The notes below the pieces were generated by a model that made no database searches, was not told the DNA's origin, and worked only from the letters and a program-made list of their open reading frames with translations. Shown piece by piece: positions 1 to 6,412 of a DNA stretch of 16,533 nucleotides (positions within the stretch are counted from its first letter, which is position 1; each line of letters begins with the position of its first letter). The translations under genes and the position numbers were made by a program. The DNA is from CAIUPE01 sp046092445 (GTDB lineage Bacteria > Pseudomonadota > Alphaproteobacteria > Rhizobiales > Beijerinckiaceae), in assembly GCA_046092445.1 (NCBI GenBank), contig JBJTDR010000052.1, positions 1-16,533 on the forward strand, written 5' to 3'.

Positions 1-353
1 CAGGAATCTTGAGCCCAAATAAACATATTGTAGTCGAGACTACAAATCCCGCCGATGCGAATCTGGCATTCCGACTCGCGCCGCAAGCGGGCTTTCAGGT
101 CTTTCGACGCAAATGCCTCCAACAACCGAGCGGCCTGATAATCGGCTCCAATTATGTCGGGATCAAGATCGGGCAGATAGAAGCATGCCACGAGCAGGCG
201 GGGGTCGGGATGGCGGCCGAGTGCTTTGGCGGTGCAGCCGGATTTGGTCGGCTCGGGTGTATCGTCATCGCTTTGAGCGGTGCTGACAGATACGCTGCCG
301 AAGAGGGCGATGAGCAGGGCTGCGAAACGGAGTGTGCGGAGGGCGCGTTGCAT
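1..353 (-). CDS. Small exported protein of unknown function, 3' end outside window
   Basis: No stop codon occurs before the left edge, so only the first 117 codons are visible. The ATG at 353 starts a typical Sec signal peptide: basic start (QRALRTLR), hydrophobic core (FAALLIALFG, residues 10-19) and a likely signal-peptidase I site after VSTA (residue 26), before QSDDD. The mature part has four cysteines (about C40, C57, C96, C104), which could form two disulfides in the periplasm. I recognise no family, and no membrane segment follows the signal. The gene lies 62 bases downstream of cobT on the same strand, so it may be read through from the cobST transcript, but no RBS stands out. A plus-strand frame covering 9-530 overlaps it. 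I prefer the minus strand because of the clear signal peptide. Function is unknown. Confidence 0.6.
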   Translation of the reverse strand, partial: MQRALRTLRFAALLIALFGSVSVSTAQSDDDTPEPTKSGCTAKALGRHPDPRLLVACFYLPDLDPDIIGADYQAARLLEAFASKDLKARLRRESECQIRIGGICSLDYNMFIWAQDS

Positions 354-415
354 GGCCCCAGGGTAGCATTTCGGCGATTTTTGTACAGAGGAGTGGCGGG
401 GGCTTGCAGGCGGGA

Positions 416-2290
416 TCAGGCGGCTCGGCCGCTCCGGGTCGGGGCGTTTTCCTCGAATAATTCGGCGAGTTTTTCCGTCATCGCGCCGCCAAGTTCCTCG
501 GCATCGACAATGGTGACGGCGCGGCGGTAATAGCGCGTGACGTCATGACCGATGCCGATGGCGATGAGTTCGACGGGGGAACGGTTCTCGATCTCGTCAA
601 TGACGAAGCGGAGATGCTTTTCGAGATAATTGCCCGGATTGACCGACAGGGTTGAATCGTCGACGGGGGCGCCATCGGAAATCATCATCAGGATTTTGCG
701 TTGCTCGGGGCGTGCGAGCAGGCGTTTATGGGCCCAGTCGAGCGCCTCGCCGTCGCTATTTTCCTTGAGCAAGCCCTCGCGCATCATCAGGCCGAGATTT
801 TTGCGGGCGCGGCGCCAGGGGGAATCGGCGGATTTGTAGATAATGTGCCTGAGATCGTTCAGGCGGCCCGGCGTTGCCGGTTTGCCCGATTGAAGCCAGA
901 ACTCGCGGGATTGACCGCCCTTCCACGCGCGCGTCGTGAAGCCGAGAATCTCGGATTTCACGCCGCAACGCTCCAAGGTGCGGGCGAGAATATCGGCGCA
1001 GGTGGCGGCCACGGAAATCGGGCGACCGCGCATGGAGCCGGAATTGTCGATCAGCAGGGTGACGACGGTATCGCGGAAATTGGTGTCCTTCTCGCGCTTG
1101 AAGGAGAGAGGCTGCTGCGGATCGATGACGATGCGGGTGAGACGTGCGGGATCGAGCGCGCCTTCTTCAAGGTCGAATTCCCAGGCTCGGTTCTGCTGTG
1201 CCATCAGGCGGCGCTGCAGGCGGTTTGCGAGGCGGGCGACGATACCCTGCAAATGGCTGATCTGCTTGTCGAGATAGGCGCGCAGGCGGGCGAGTTCATC
1301 GGCATCGCAGAGGTCTTCGGCGGTGACGGTTTCGTCGAAGGTTTCGGAATAGACTTTGTAATCGGGCATGCGCCTGTCACGCGGGTCCGTGGCTGGCGGG
1401 CGGCTGCGATCATCGGCGGCATCCTCGGCGGACTCATCCGACTCGTCCTGGCTTTCGCCCTCGGGTCCATCTTCGGTTTCGCCCATGCCGTCTTCGAGCT
1501 GCTCGGAGGCGTCCTCGGCGCTCTCGGCATCGGCGCTTTCGGCGGATTGCTCCTCGGGCTGGCCTTCCTCCTGCCCGGCATCGCCCGACTGATCGCCCGA
1601 ATCGTCCTCGTCCTCCTGATCGGGATCGGCGCTTTGCTCCTCCCCCATTTCGAGATCGACGAGAAGATCGCGGACCGAGCGCGCGAACTGGCGTTGGTCT
1701 TCTGCTGTATCGCCGAGGCGATCAAGGGAGGCGCCTGCCTTCTCCTCGATCCAGGGACGCCAGAGTTCGACGAGACGCCGCGCGGACGGAGGTGGCGGCA
1801 AGCCGGTGAGGCGCTCGCGTGCGATCAGGGCGACGGCATCCTCGAGCGGTGCCTCGGACCGCTCGGTGATGCTCTGGTAATTCGCTTTGCCGTAGCGGTC
1901 ATCCAGCATGGCAGTGATGTTGGAGGCGACGCCGTCCATGCGGCGGGAGCCGATGCTTTCCACGCGGGCCTGCTCGACCGATTCAAAGACGGCGCGGGCC
2001 GACGGGCCTTCCGGCAGATTGCGGCGATGGATCCGCTCGTCATGGCAGGAAAGACGGAGCGCCATGGAATCGGCGTGGCCGCGAATGATCGCGGCATCGG
2101 TGGCCGTCATGCGGCGCGGCGGCTCCGGCAGGCGGGCGCGATCACCAGCCAGAGACGGGCGGTCGGTGGAGAAGCTGATATCAAGCTCGGCCTTGCCGGC
2201 AATCGCCCGCAAGGCTCCCGTCACCGCCCGCTTGAACGGTTCGGTCGGTGCCTCGCGCGGTTGGGCCGGCTTGCGGTTCGAGGGTGTCAC
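416..2290 (-). CDS. cobT: Aerobic cobaltochelatase subunit CobT
   Basis: CobT is the MIDAS-bearing subunit of the ATP-dependent cobaltochelatase. With CobS it drives cobalt insertion into hydrogenobyrinate a,c-diamide by CobN in the aerobic B12 pathway (cytoplasm). The 624-residue length is normal for the family. The N-terminal region contains EPFKRAVTGALRAIAG. A very acidic Asp/Glu/Ser/Gln-rich linker runs over about residues 211-300. The C-terminal half is a von Willebrand A-like domain with the MIDAS motif DNSGS (415-419) and the conserved SDGAP (538-542). The start is a GTG at 2290. An in-frame TGA lies about 35 bases upstream with no other start between, so this start is forced. There is no Shine-Dalgarno-like sequence ahead of it. 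cobS ends 25 bases upstream on the same strand, so translation is probably coupled to cobS. CobN is not in the window. Confidence 0.95.
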   Translation of the reverse strand: MTPSNRKPAQPREAPTEPFKRAVTGALRAIAGKAELDISFSTDRPSLAGDRARLPEPPRRMTATDAAIIRGHADSMALRLSCHDERIHRRNLPEGPSARAVFESVEQARVESIGSRRMDGVASNITAMLDDRYGKANYQSITERSEAPLEDAVALIARERLTGLPPPPSARRLVELWRPWIEEKAGASLDRLGDTAEDQRQFARSVRDLLVDLEMGEEQSADPDQEDEDDSGDQSGDAGQEEGQPEEQSAESADAESAEDASEQLEDGMGETEDGPEGESQDESDESAEDAADDRSRPPATDPRDRRMPDYKVYSETFDETVTAEDLCDADELARLRAYLDKQISHLQGIVARLANRLQRRLMAQQNRAWEFDLEEGALDPARLTRIVIDPQQPLSFKREKDTNFRDTVVTLLIDNSGSMRGRPISVAATCADILARTLERCGVKSEILGFTTRAWKGGQSREFWLQSGKPATPGRLNDLRHIIYKSADSPWRRARKNLGLMMREGLLKENSDGEALDWAHKRLLARPEQRKILMMISDGAPVDDSTLSVNPGNYLEKHLRFVIDEIENRSPVELIAIGIGHDVTRYYRRAVTIVDAEELGGAMTEKLAELFEENAPTRSGRAA

Positions 2291-2315
2291 GGATCGGTTT
2301 CTTCGGGGTGTCTGT

Positions 2316-3302
2316 TCAGCTCAGGGCGACATTCAGCGAACTCTCAGTCAATTCCTGACCGAAGCAGCGCTGATAGAATTCCGCGACGATGGAACGCTCC
2401 AGCTCGTCGCATTTATTGAGGAAGGTGAGGCGGAAGGCCATGCCGATATCCCCGAAAATATCCGCATTCTCGGCCCAGGTGAGCACGGTACGCGGGCTCA
2501 TCACGGTCGAGAGGTCGCCATTGATGAAGGCGCTGCGGGTGAGATCGGCAATGCGGACCATTTTGCTGACAATGTCGCGGCCTTCCCGGCCCGTATAGTG
2601 CTTGGCCTTGGCAAGGACGATATCGACCTCCTTGTCGTGGGCGAGATAATTCAGCGTGGCGACAATCGACCAGCGGTCCATCTGGCCCTGATTGATCTGC
2701 TGCGTGCCATGATAGAGGCCAGACGTATCGCCGAGGCCGACGGTGTTGGCTGTCGCGAACAGGCGGAAGGCACCATGCGGGCGGATCACGCGTTTTTGAT
2801 CGAGGAGCGTGAGTTTGCCGGACAGTTCGAGCACGCGCTGGATGACGAACATGACATCGGGACGACCTGCATCATATTCATCGAATACTAGGGCGACGTT
2901 GTTCTGGAGTGCCCATGGCAGAATGCCATCCTGGAACTCGGTGACCTGCTTGCCATCCTTCAGCACGATCGCATCCTTCCCGACAAGATCAATGCGGGAG
3001 ACGTGACTGTCGAGATTGATCCGGACGCACGGCCATTTCAGGCGCGCAGCAATCTGTTCGATATGGGTCGATTTGCCGGTGCCGTGATAACCCGTGACCA
3101 TCACCCGTCGATTATGGGCAAAGCCCGCGAGAATAGCGAGCGTGGTCTGCCGATCGAACAGGTAATCGGGATCAATGTCAGGAACATGCGCGTCTGCGAC
3201 CGAATAGGCGGGGACGACAAGATTGCTGTCGATCCCGAAAAGCGCCCGGACGGAAACCGTGGTGTCAGGCATGGCGGGAGCGGTGTGCTGGAGTGACGAC
3301 AT
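2316..3302 (-). CDS. cobS: Aerobic cobaltochelatase subunit CobS (AAA+ ATPase)
   Basis: CobS is the AAA+ motor of cobaltochelatase. It forms a complex with CobT and powers cobalt insertion by CobN. From the ATG at 3302 the protein has 328 residues, the usual family length. Visible motifs are Walker A GYHGTGKST (71-79), Walker B LVFDEYD (138-144), a sensor-1 segment FATAN (182-186) and the ring-forming AAA+ core around them. The reading frame stays open to a TTG at 3344. I prefer the ATG because GAGG sits 4 bases upstream of it and because family members begin near this point. The gene heads a minus-strand unit with cobT 25 bases downstream. The 138-base gap to the J-domain gene upstream is enough for its own promoter, but I see no clear -35/-10 pair. 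That gap carries a direct repeat GGCAATCCG (3340-3348 and 3365-3373). Confidence 0.95.
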   Translation of the reverse strand: MSSLQHTAPAMPDTTVSVRALFGIDSNLVVPAYSVADAHVPDIDPDYLFDRQTTLAILAGFAHNRRVMVTGYHGTGKSTHIEQIAARLKWPCVRINLDSHVSRIDLVGKDAIVLKDGKQVTEFQDGILPWALQNNVALVFDEYDAGRPDVMFVIQRVLELSGKLTLLDQKRVIRPHGAFRLFATANTVGLGDTSGLYHGTQQINQGQMDRWSIVATLNYLAHDKEVDIVLAKAKHYTGREGRDIVSKMVRIADLTRSAFINGDLSTVMSPRTVLTWAENADIFGDIGMAFRLTFLNKCDELERSIVAEFYQRCFGQELTESSLNVALS

Positions 3303-3306
3303 TGTA

Positions 3307-3310
3307 CCTC
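3307..3310 (-). promoter_or_regulatory. Ribosome binding site of cobS
   Basis: GAGG on the minus strand lies 4 bases before the ATG at 3302. The alternative TTG at 3344 has no comparable sequence, so this site decides the start. Confidence 0.6.
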
Positions 3311-3440
3311 GCTTGAACGAAACCCGAGCAGGCACGAACGGCAATCCGTCAAATGCCTTGGATGGGCAATCCGGTTTCTCTTAGGCGCTCCAAGCAGATT
3401 CCGCAATCGTGACAGCGTGCCGAAACACAATGCCCGTCGA

Positions 3441-4061
3441 TCAGGCGAAGCCGCCTGCCTTCAATGTGTTATATGCGTTGATGATCTCGCGCAGGCGATC
3501 TTCCAGCGAGCGATCCCCGCCATTGGCGTCAGGGTGAAGCTGTTTGACGAGCTCCTTGTAGCGCGCCTTGATCGCTTCGGGCTTGGCGGTGTTCTCGATG
3601 GAGAGAATATCGAAGGCGCGTTGCGCGACGGGGCCGACGCGCGGTTGCACCTCAGGCTCGGGCGCCGTCTTTCTGGCGCTCGGTTCCCCTGTGAACATGC
3701 CGAAAGGATCCTGCATCTCGGCGGGGTTGGTGAAAGCCGATTTTCCTGAGCGCAGACGAGCAGTGTTTGCGCCCATTCGCCACGTCGGACGGTGCCCGAT
3801 GAGGGACTCCTTCTGGTAAGAGCGGACTGCGTCGTCCGCCATACCGTTGAAATAGTTGAAAGACTGGTTGTACTGGCGGACATGATCCATGCAATAATTC
3901 CAGTACTGTCCCTCTGACGCCCGGCCCTTCGGCGCGCGGTGCGGCCCGGGTTTCGAGCATTCCGGGAAATCGCAGCGCGGCGGTTCGCGAACAGACGCCT
4001 CGGCGGTACGGGACCGTTTTCCGATCCTGATCTTGTCAAAAATACGTGAATTAGGATTCAT
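3441..4061 (-). CDS. Small J-domain protein with N-terminal Cys/His motif
   Basis: This 206-residue protein belongs to an alphaproteobacterial family of short J-domain proteins often found beside cobS, cobT and bolA (from knowledge of the family; no search was run). The J domain is at the C-terminus, about residues 148-203, with HPD at 176-178, the residues that stimulate Hsp70/DnaK ATPase. It has no G/F region and no DnaJ zinc-finger repeats, so it is not general DnaJ. The N-terminal part has C30, C35, H41, C57 and H60 within a stretch including HRAPKGR and YWNYCMDHV, which could bind a metal. I chose the ATG at 4061 because MNPNSRIFDKIRIG matches the usual start; in-frame ATGs at 4073 and further up lack a better RBS. 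It probably serves as a DnaK co-chaperone, but its client is unknown. A link to cobaltochelatase rests only on position. Confidence 0.85.
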   Translation of the reverse strand: MNPNSRIFDKIRIGKRSRTAEASVREPPRCDFPECSKPGPHRAPKGRASEGQYWNYCMDHVRQYNQSFNYFNGMADDAVRSYQKESLIGHRPTWRMGANTARLRSGKSAFTNPAEMQDPFGMFTGEPSARKTAPEPEVQPRVGPVAQRAFDILSIENTAKPEAIKARYKELVKQLHPDANGGDRSLEDRLREIINAYNTLKAGGFA

Positions 4062-4098
4062 GAGTGGTCTCATAGGGGGGCAGTGCCCAAAAAAGCAA

Positions 4099-4128
4099 GT
4101 ATTACGTGTAAAGCGGTACGGGAACCAA
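4099..4128 (-). promoter_or_regulatory. Possible promoter of the J-domain gene
   Basis: On the minus strand, TTGGTT (4128-4123) is followed after 18 bases by TAATAC (4104-4099). It lies in the 96-base divergent spacer with bolA and would give a leader of about 30 bases. Both hexamers are partial matches, so this is only a candidate. No equally good site facing bolA was seen. Confidence 0.25.
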
Positions 4129-4157
4129 GCACGAAACATCTGACAGGGGGTTAATGG

Positions 4158-4424
4158 ATGGGACTTCGGGAGCAGATTGAAGCAAAACTTGCCGAGACAT
4201 TCTTGCCCGTTTCACTCCTCGTACAGGATGACTCGGCGCAGCATGCTGGTCATTCGGGTGCCCGCGAGGGGGGTGAAACCCATTTCAGCGTGACGATTGT
4301 GAGCGCGGCATTTGCAGGGAAAAGCCGAATCGAGATGCATCGGATGGTGAACGAGGCCTTGGCCGACGCGTTTCGTGCCGGGGTTCATGCCTTGGCGATC
4401 AGGGCACGTGCGCCACAGGACTGA
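4158..4424 (+). CDS. bolA: BolA family protein
   Basis: BolA-like proteins are small cytoplasmic partners of monothiol glutaredoxins that share a [2Fe-2S] cluster and act in iron or Fe-S handling; some also bind DNA. This 88-residue protein has the family layout: an N-terminal helix (GLREQIEAKLAETF), a histidine-containing loop (HAGH, 29-32), the beta strand FSVTIVSAAF, and the signature FAGKSRIEMHRMV (52-64) with conserved H61. The final segment VHALAIRAR carries the other conserved His (H77). The Arg that often precedes H61 is Met here. The ATG at 4158 is preceded by AGGGGG at 4145-4150, a good RBS. Another ATG at 4154 is out of frame. The gene is divergent from the J-domain gene and convergent with the downstream transporter, so it is probably transcribed alone. 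Confidence 0.92.
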   Translation: MGLREQIEAKLAETFLPVSLLVQDDSAQHAGHSGAREGGETHFSVTIVSAAFAGKSRIEMHRMVNEALADAFRAGVHALAIRARAPQD

Positions 4425-4437
4425 GATGACGTTCTCT

Positions 4438-5340
4438 TCAGGACAGCAGTGTCGGCAGCAAGAGCAGCCCGACGCCGATGACGACCAGTACCATGCCGAA
4501 CAGTTCGCGCGTGGCGACACCTTCCGAGAAGACGCGGCGGGTTACGAACTGGGCGAAAATGACCTCTATGAGCCCGAGGGTCCGCACATTTGCGGCGGAG
4601 GTCAGCGAAAATCCGATGAACCAGAATTGCGAGGCGAGCGCGCCCATGAAGCCTGCGCCCGACGAGGCGCGCCAGAGAGCGAGGCTTTTCAGCAATGCGG
4701 GGCGGTTGAAGAGGACGAGCCAGACGAACAGGACCGCGCTTTGAATGCCGAGCGACCAGACCAAGGTGGTTGTGGCGCGTAACTGAGCCGGGCCATCCCC
4801 GAGCGCCAGAATGCCGCCGCGAAAGCCGACCGCCGAGAGCGCGAAGAACGTGCCGGAGGCGATGCCGAGCAGGGCGGGCTTGACCGTTTCGAAGCCGAAA
4901 CGGTCACCGGGCTTGATCGCCATCATGAGTACGCCGATCGTCGCAATCGGGATTGCCAATGCTGCCGACAGGCTGAGGTGATCGCCCAAGGCAACAATTC
5001 CGAAAATCGCAACCTGTACCGGTTCGGTTTTGGTGTAGGCGATGGTAACGGAAAAGGCGCGATCCCGCATCGCCGCGAGCATCAAAGCGGTGGCCATGAT
5101 CTGCGACACGGCACCGGCGAATGTGAACGTGAACGAGGTGAGCGATTGCGCGGGCACCGTCCACCCCGTGACAGCGAGCATGACGGCGAGAAACAGGATC
5201 GAGAACGGAAAACCGTAGAGAAAGCGGACCTGGGTTGCGCCGACTGTGCCGAGCGGGCCGGTGAGATTGCGCTGCACCGTGTTGCGGACGGTTTGCGCCG
5301 CAGCGGCAATCAATGTCGTCAAAATCCAGAGGCTGGCCAT
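4438..5340 (-). CDS. EamA/DMT superfamily transporter
   Basis: This is an inner-membrane protein of about 300 residues with roughly ten hydrophobic segments and an internal two-fold repeat, as expected of the drug/metabolite transporter superfamily (EamA domains). Alternating stretches such as LWILTTLIAAAA, FLYGFPFSILFLAVMLAV and LFGMVLVVIGVGLLLLPTLL are visible. The first half ends in an AYTKTEPVQVAIFG segment of the kind found where EamA repeats dimerise. The substrate cannot be predicted from sequence; family members export amino acids, purines and other metabolites. The frame is open from a GTG at 5373. I chose the ATG at 5340 because AAGGA lies 7 bases upstream and a candidate promoter sits between the two possible starts. 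The gene stops 13 bases from the end of bolA (convergent) and diverges from another DMT gene. Confidence 0.85.
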   Translation of the reverse strand: MASLWILTTLIAAAAQTVRNTVQRNLTGPLGTVGATQVRFLYGFPFSILFLAVMLAVTGWTVPAQSLTSFTFTFAGAVSQIMATALMLAAMRDRAFSVTIAYTKTEPVQVAIFGIVALGDHLSLSAALAIPIATIGVLMMAIKPGDRFGFETVKPALLGIASGTFFALSAVGFRGGILALGDGPAQLRATTTLVWSLGIQSAVLFVWLVLFNRPALLKSLALWRASSGAGFMGALASQFWFIGFSLTSAANVRTLGLIEVIFAQFVTRRVFSEGVATRELFGMVLVVIGVGLLLLPTLLS

Positions 5341-5346
5341 GGTGAG

Positions 5347-5351
5347 TCCTT
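5347..5351 (-). promoter_or_regulatory. Ribosome binding site of the minus-strand DMT transporter
   Basis: AAGGA on the minus strand lies 6 to 7 bases before the ATG at 5340. It favours this start over the upstream GTG at 5373, which lacks such a site. Confidence 0.6.
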
Positions 5352-5358
5352 CGCGGGA

Positions 5359-5387
5359 AGTATCGCGGTTCACGACAGGAATCGCAA
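5359..5387 (-). promoter_or_regulatory. Candidate promoter of the minus-strand DMT transporter
   Basis: On the minus strand, TTGCGA (5387-5382) and GATACT (5364-5359) are separated by 17 bases, a reasonable sigma-70 match. Transcription would start near 5352, giving a very short leader that begins at the RBS. I found no comparable pair for the divergent plus-strand transporter in the same 164-base spacer. Confidence 0.35.
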
Positions 5388-5504
5388 TGCCGGGTTGTTT
5401 TCGCAGAAAAGGACGGGGCGGGGGCCTTGCGTGAGGTGCGTGAATGCAGCAGAGACACTTGAATAGACGCTGATGTCGGTTTGATCAAAAAGGATCGTGC
5501 AAGA

Positions 5505-6389
5505 ATGACGCCCAAGGCTCCTCCCATCGCAACGGGCGTACTCATCGCGCTGGTCGGCGCGTTTTCATACGGGTTCAACATCACATTCGCGAAAATTAGC
5601 TCGGATATGGGCGTGAGCGGACCGGCTATTGTGGCGCTCAGGGTGCTGGTGATCCTCGTTCTTGCGGGAACTTTCGCCGTGTTGAAGGGGGGAAGCCTCG
5701 CGGTTCCGAAATCCGATCGGCGGCCGGTTTTCGAACTCGGGCTTGGCAGTGCCGGTGTCGCGCTGTGCTATCTCTCTTCGGTGACCTTTATTCCGATCAC
5801 GGTTGCGGCGGTGATTTTCTATACGTTCCCGATCCTGATCGTGATTTTGAGCCCGTTTGTCGAGGGCCGAAAGCTGACGCCGTCACTGATCGGTGTCGTG
5901 CTGCTGGCCTTTGTCGGGGTGATCCTCGTGCTTGGCCCGGCGATTGGCAATATGGACCCGCGCGGCATTGTGCTTGCGGCGGGTGCCAGTGTCTCGGCGG
6001 CATGGCAGTTTTTTGCCGGAACGCGCTGCCAGAATACATCTACGCTTTCGAAAATTATCTGGTCGCAGATCGTCGTGTTGCCCGGTGCGTTGTTTGTTGT
6101 GGCGCTGATCGGCGGATTTCCCGAAGGCGGGATCATGCTGGCGGCAACGGTGCCGATTGCGCTGACGATTGGCGGGTTTTTGCTGGGGTTTATGTCTCAG
6201 ATCATCGCATTGACGCGGATTTCCGCGGTTGTGGCGGGGTTGACCTTCTGTCTCGAACCGGTGGTTGCGGCGATCACCTCGGCGATTGTGCTGGATGAAC
6301 GGCTCGGCGTGACGCAATATGCGGGCGGTGCCCTCGTGATTGGCGCGATCATGCTGAATGTCTGGCTTGAAAGCAGACGACGGGCCTGA
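5505..6389 (+). CDS. EamA/DMT superfamily transporter, first gene of a run with a CobW GTPase
   Basis: This is a 294-residue membrane protein with about ten hydrophobic segments in two EamA halves. The first half includes GVLIALVGAFSYGFNITFAK, VALRVLVILVLAG and TVAAVIFYTFPILIVILSP. The second half includes FLLGFMSQIIALTRIS and LEPVVAAITSAIVLDERL, typical of the repeat boundary in DMT carriers. It is clearly distinct in sequence from the divergent DMT gene, so the two are not a recent duplication. The frame is open from a TTG at 5481. I prefer the ATG at 5505, where the family-like hydrophobic start follows closely and AAGGA lies about 10 bases upstream. The CobW-type GTPase begins 23 bases after its stop on the same strand, so they are probably co-transcribed. 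The substrate is unknown. Confidence 0.85.
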   Translation: MTPKAPPIATGVLIALVGAFSYGFNITFAKISSDMGVSGPAIVALRVLVILVLAGTFAVLKGGSLAVPKSDRRPVFELGLGSAGVALCYLSSVTFIPITVAAVIFYTFPILIVILSPFVEGRKLTPSLIGVVLLAFVGVILVLGPAIGNMDPRGIVLAAGASVSAAWQFFAGTRCQNTSTLSKIIWSQIVVLPGALFVVALIGGFPEGGIMLAATVPIALTIGGFLLGFMSQIIALTRISAVVAGLTFCLEPVVAAITSAIVLDERLGVTQYAGGALVIGAIMLNVWLESRRRA

Positions 6390-6412
6390 GAGTTTCGGAA
6401 GACGGGAATGTC

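Noticed and set aside
9..530. Plus-strand frame of 173 codons at the left edge
   Set aside because: It overlaps both the end of cobT and the minus-strand gene with a convincing signal peptide, and shows no recognisable domain.
701..2419. Long plus-strand frame (572 codons) opposite cobT with membrane-like hydrophobic stretches
   Set aside because: It is the antisense of cobT. The acidic Asp/Glu/Ser linker codons read as Leu, Ile, Val and Gly on the other strand, which produces the false membrane segments. It has no family features.
4425..4437. Possible bidirectional terminator between bolA and the convergent DMT gene
   Set aside because: Only 13 bases separate the stops, with no inverted repeat or T-run.
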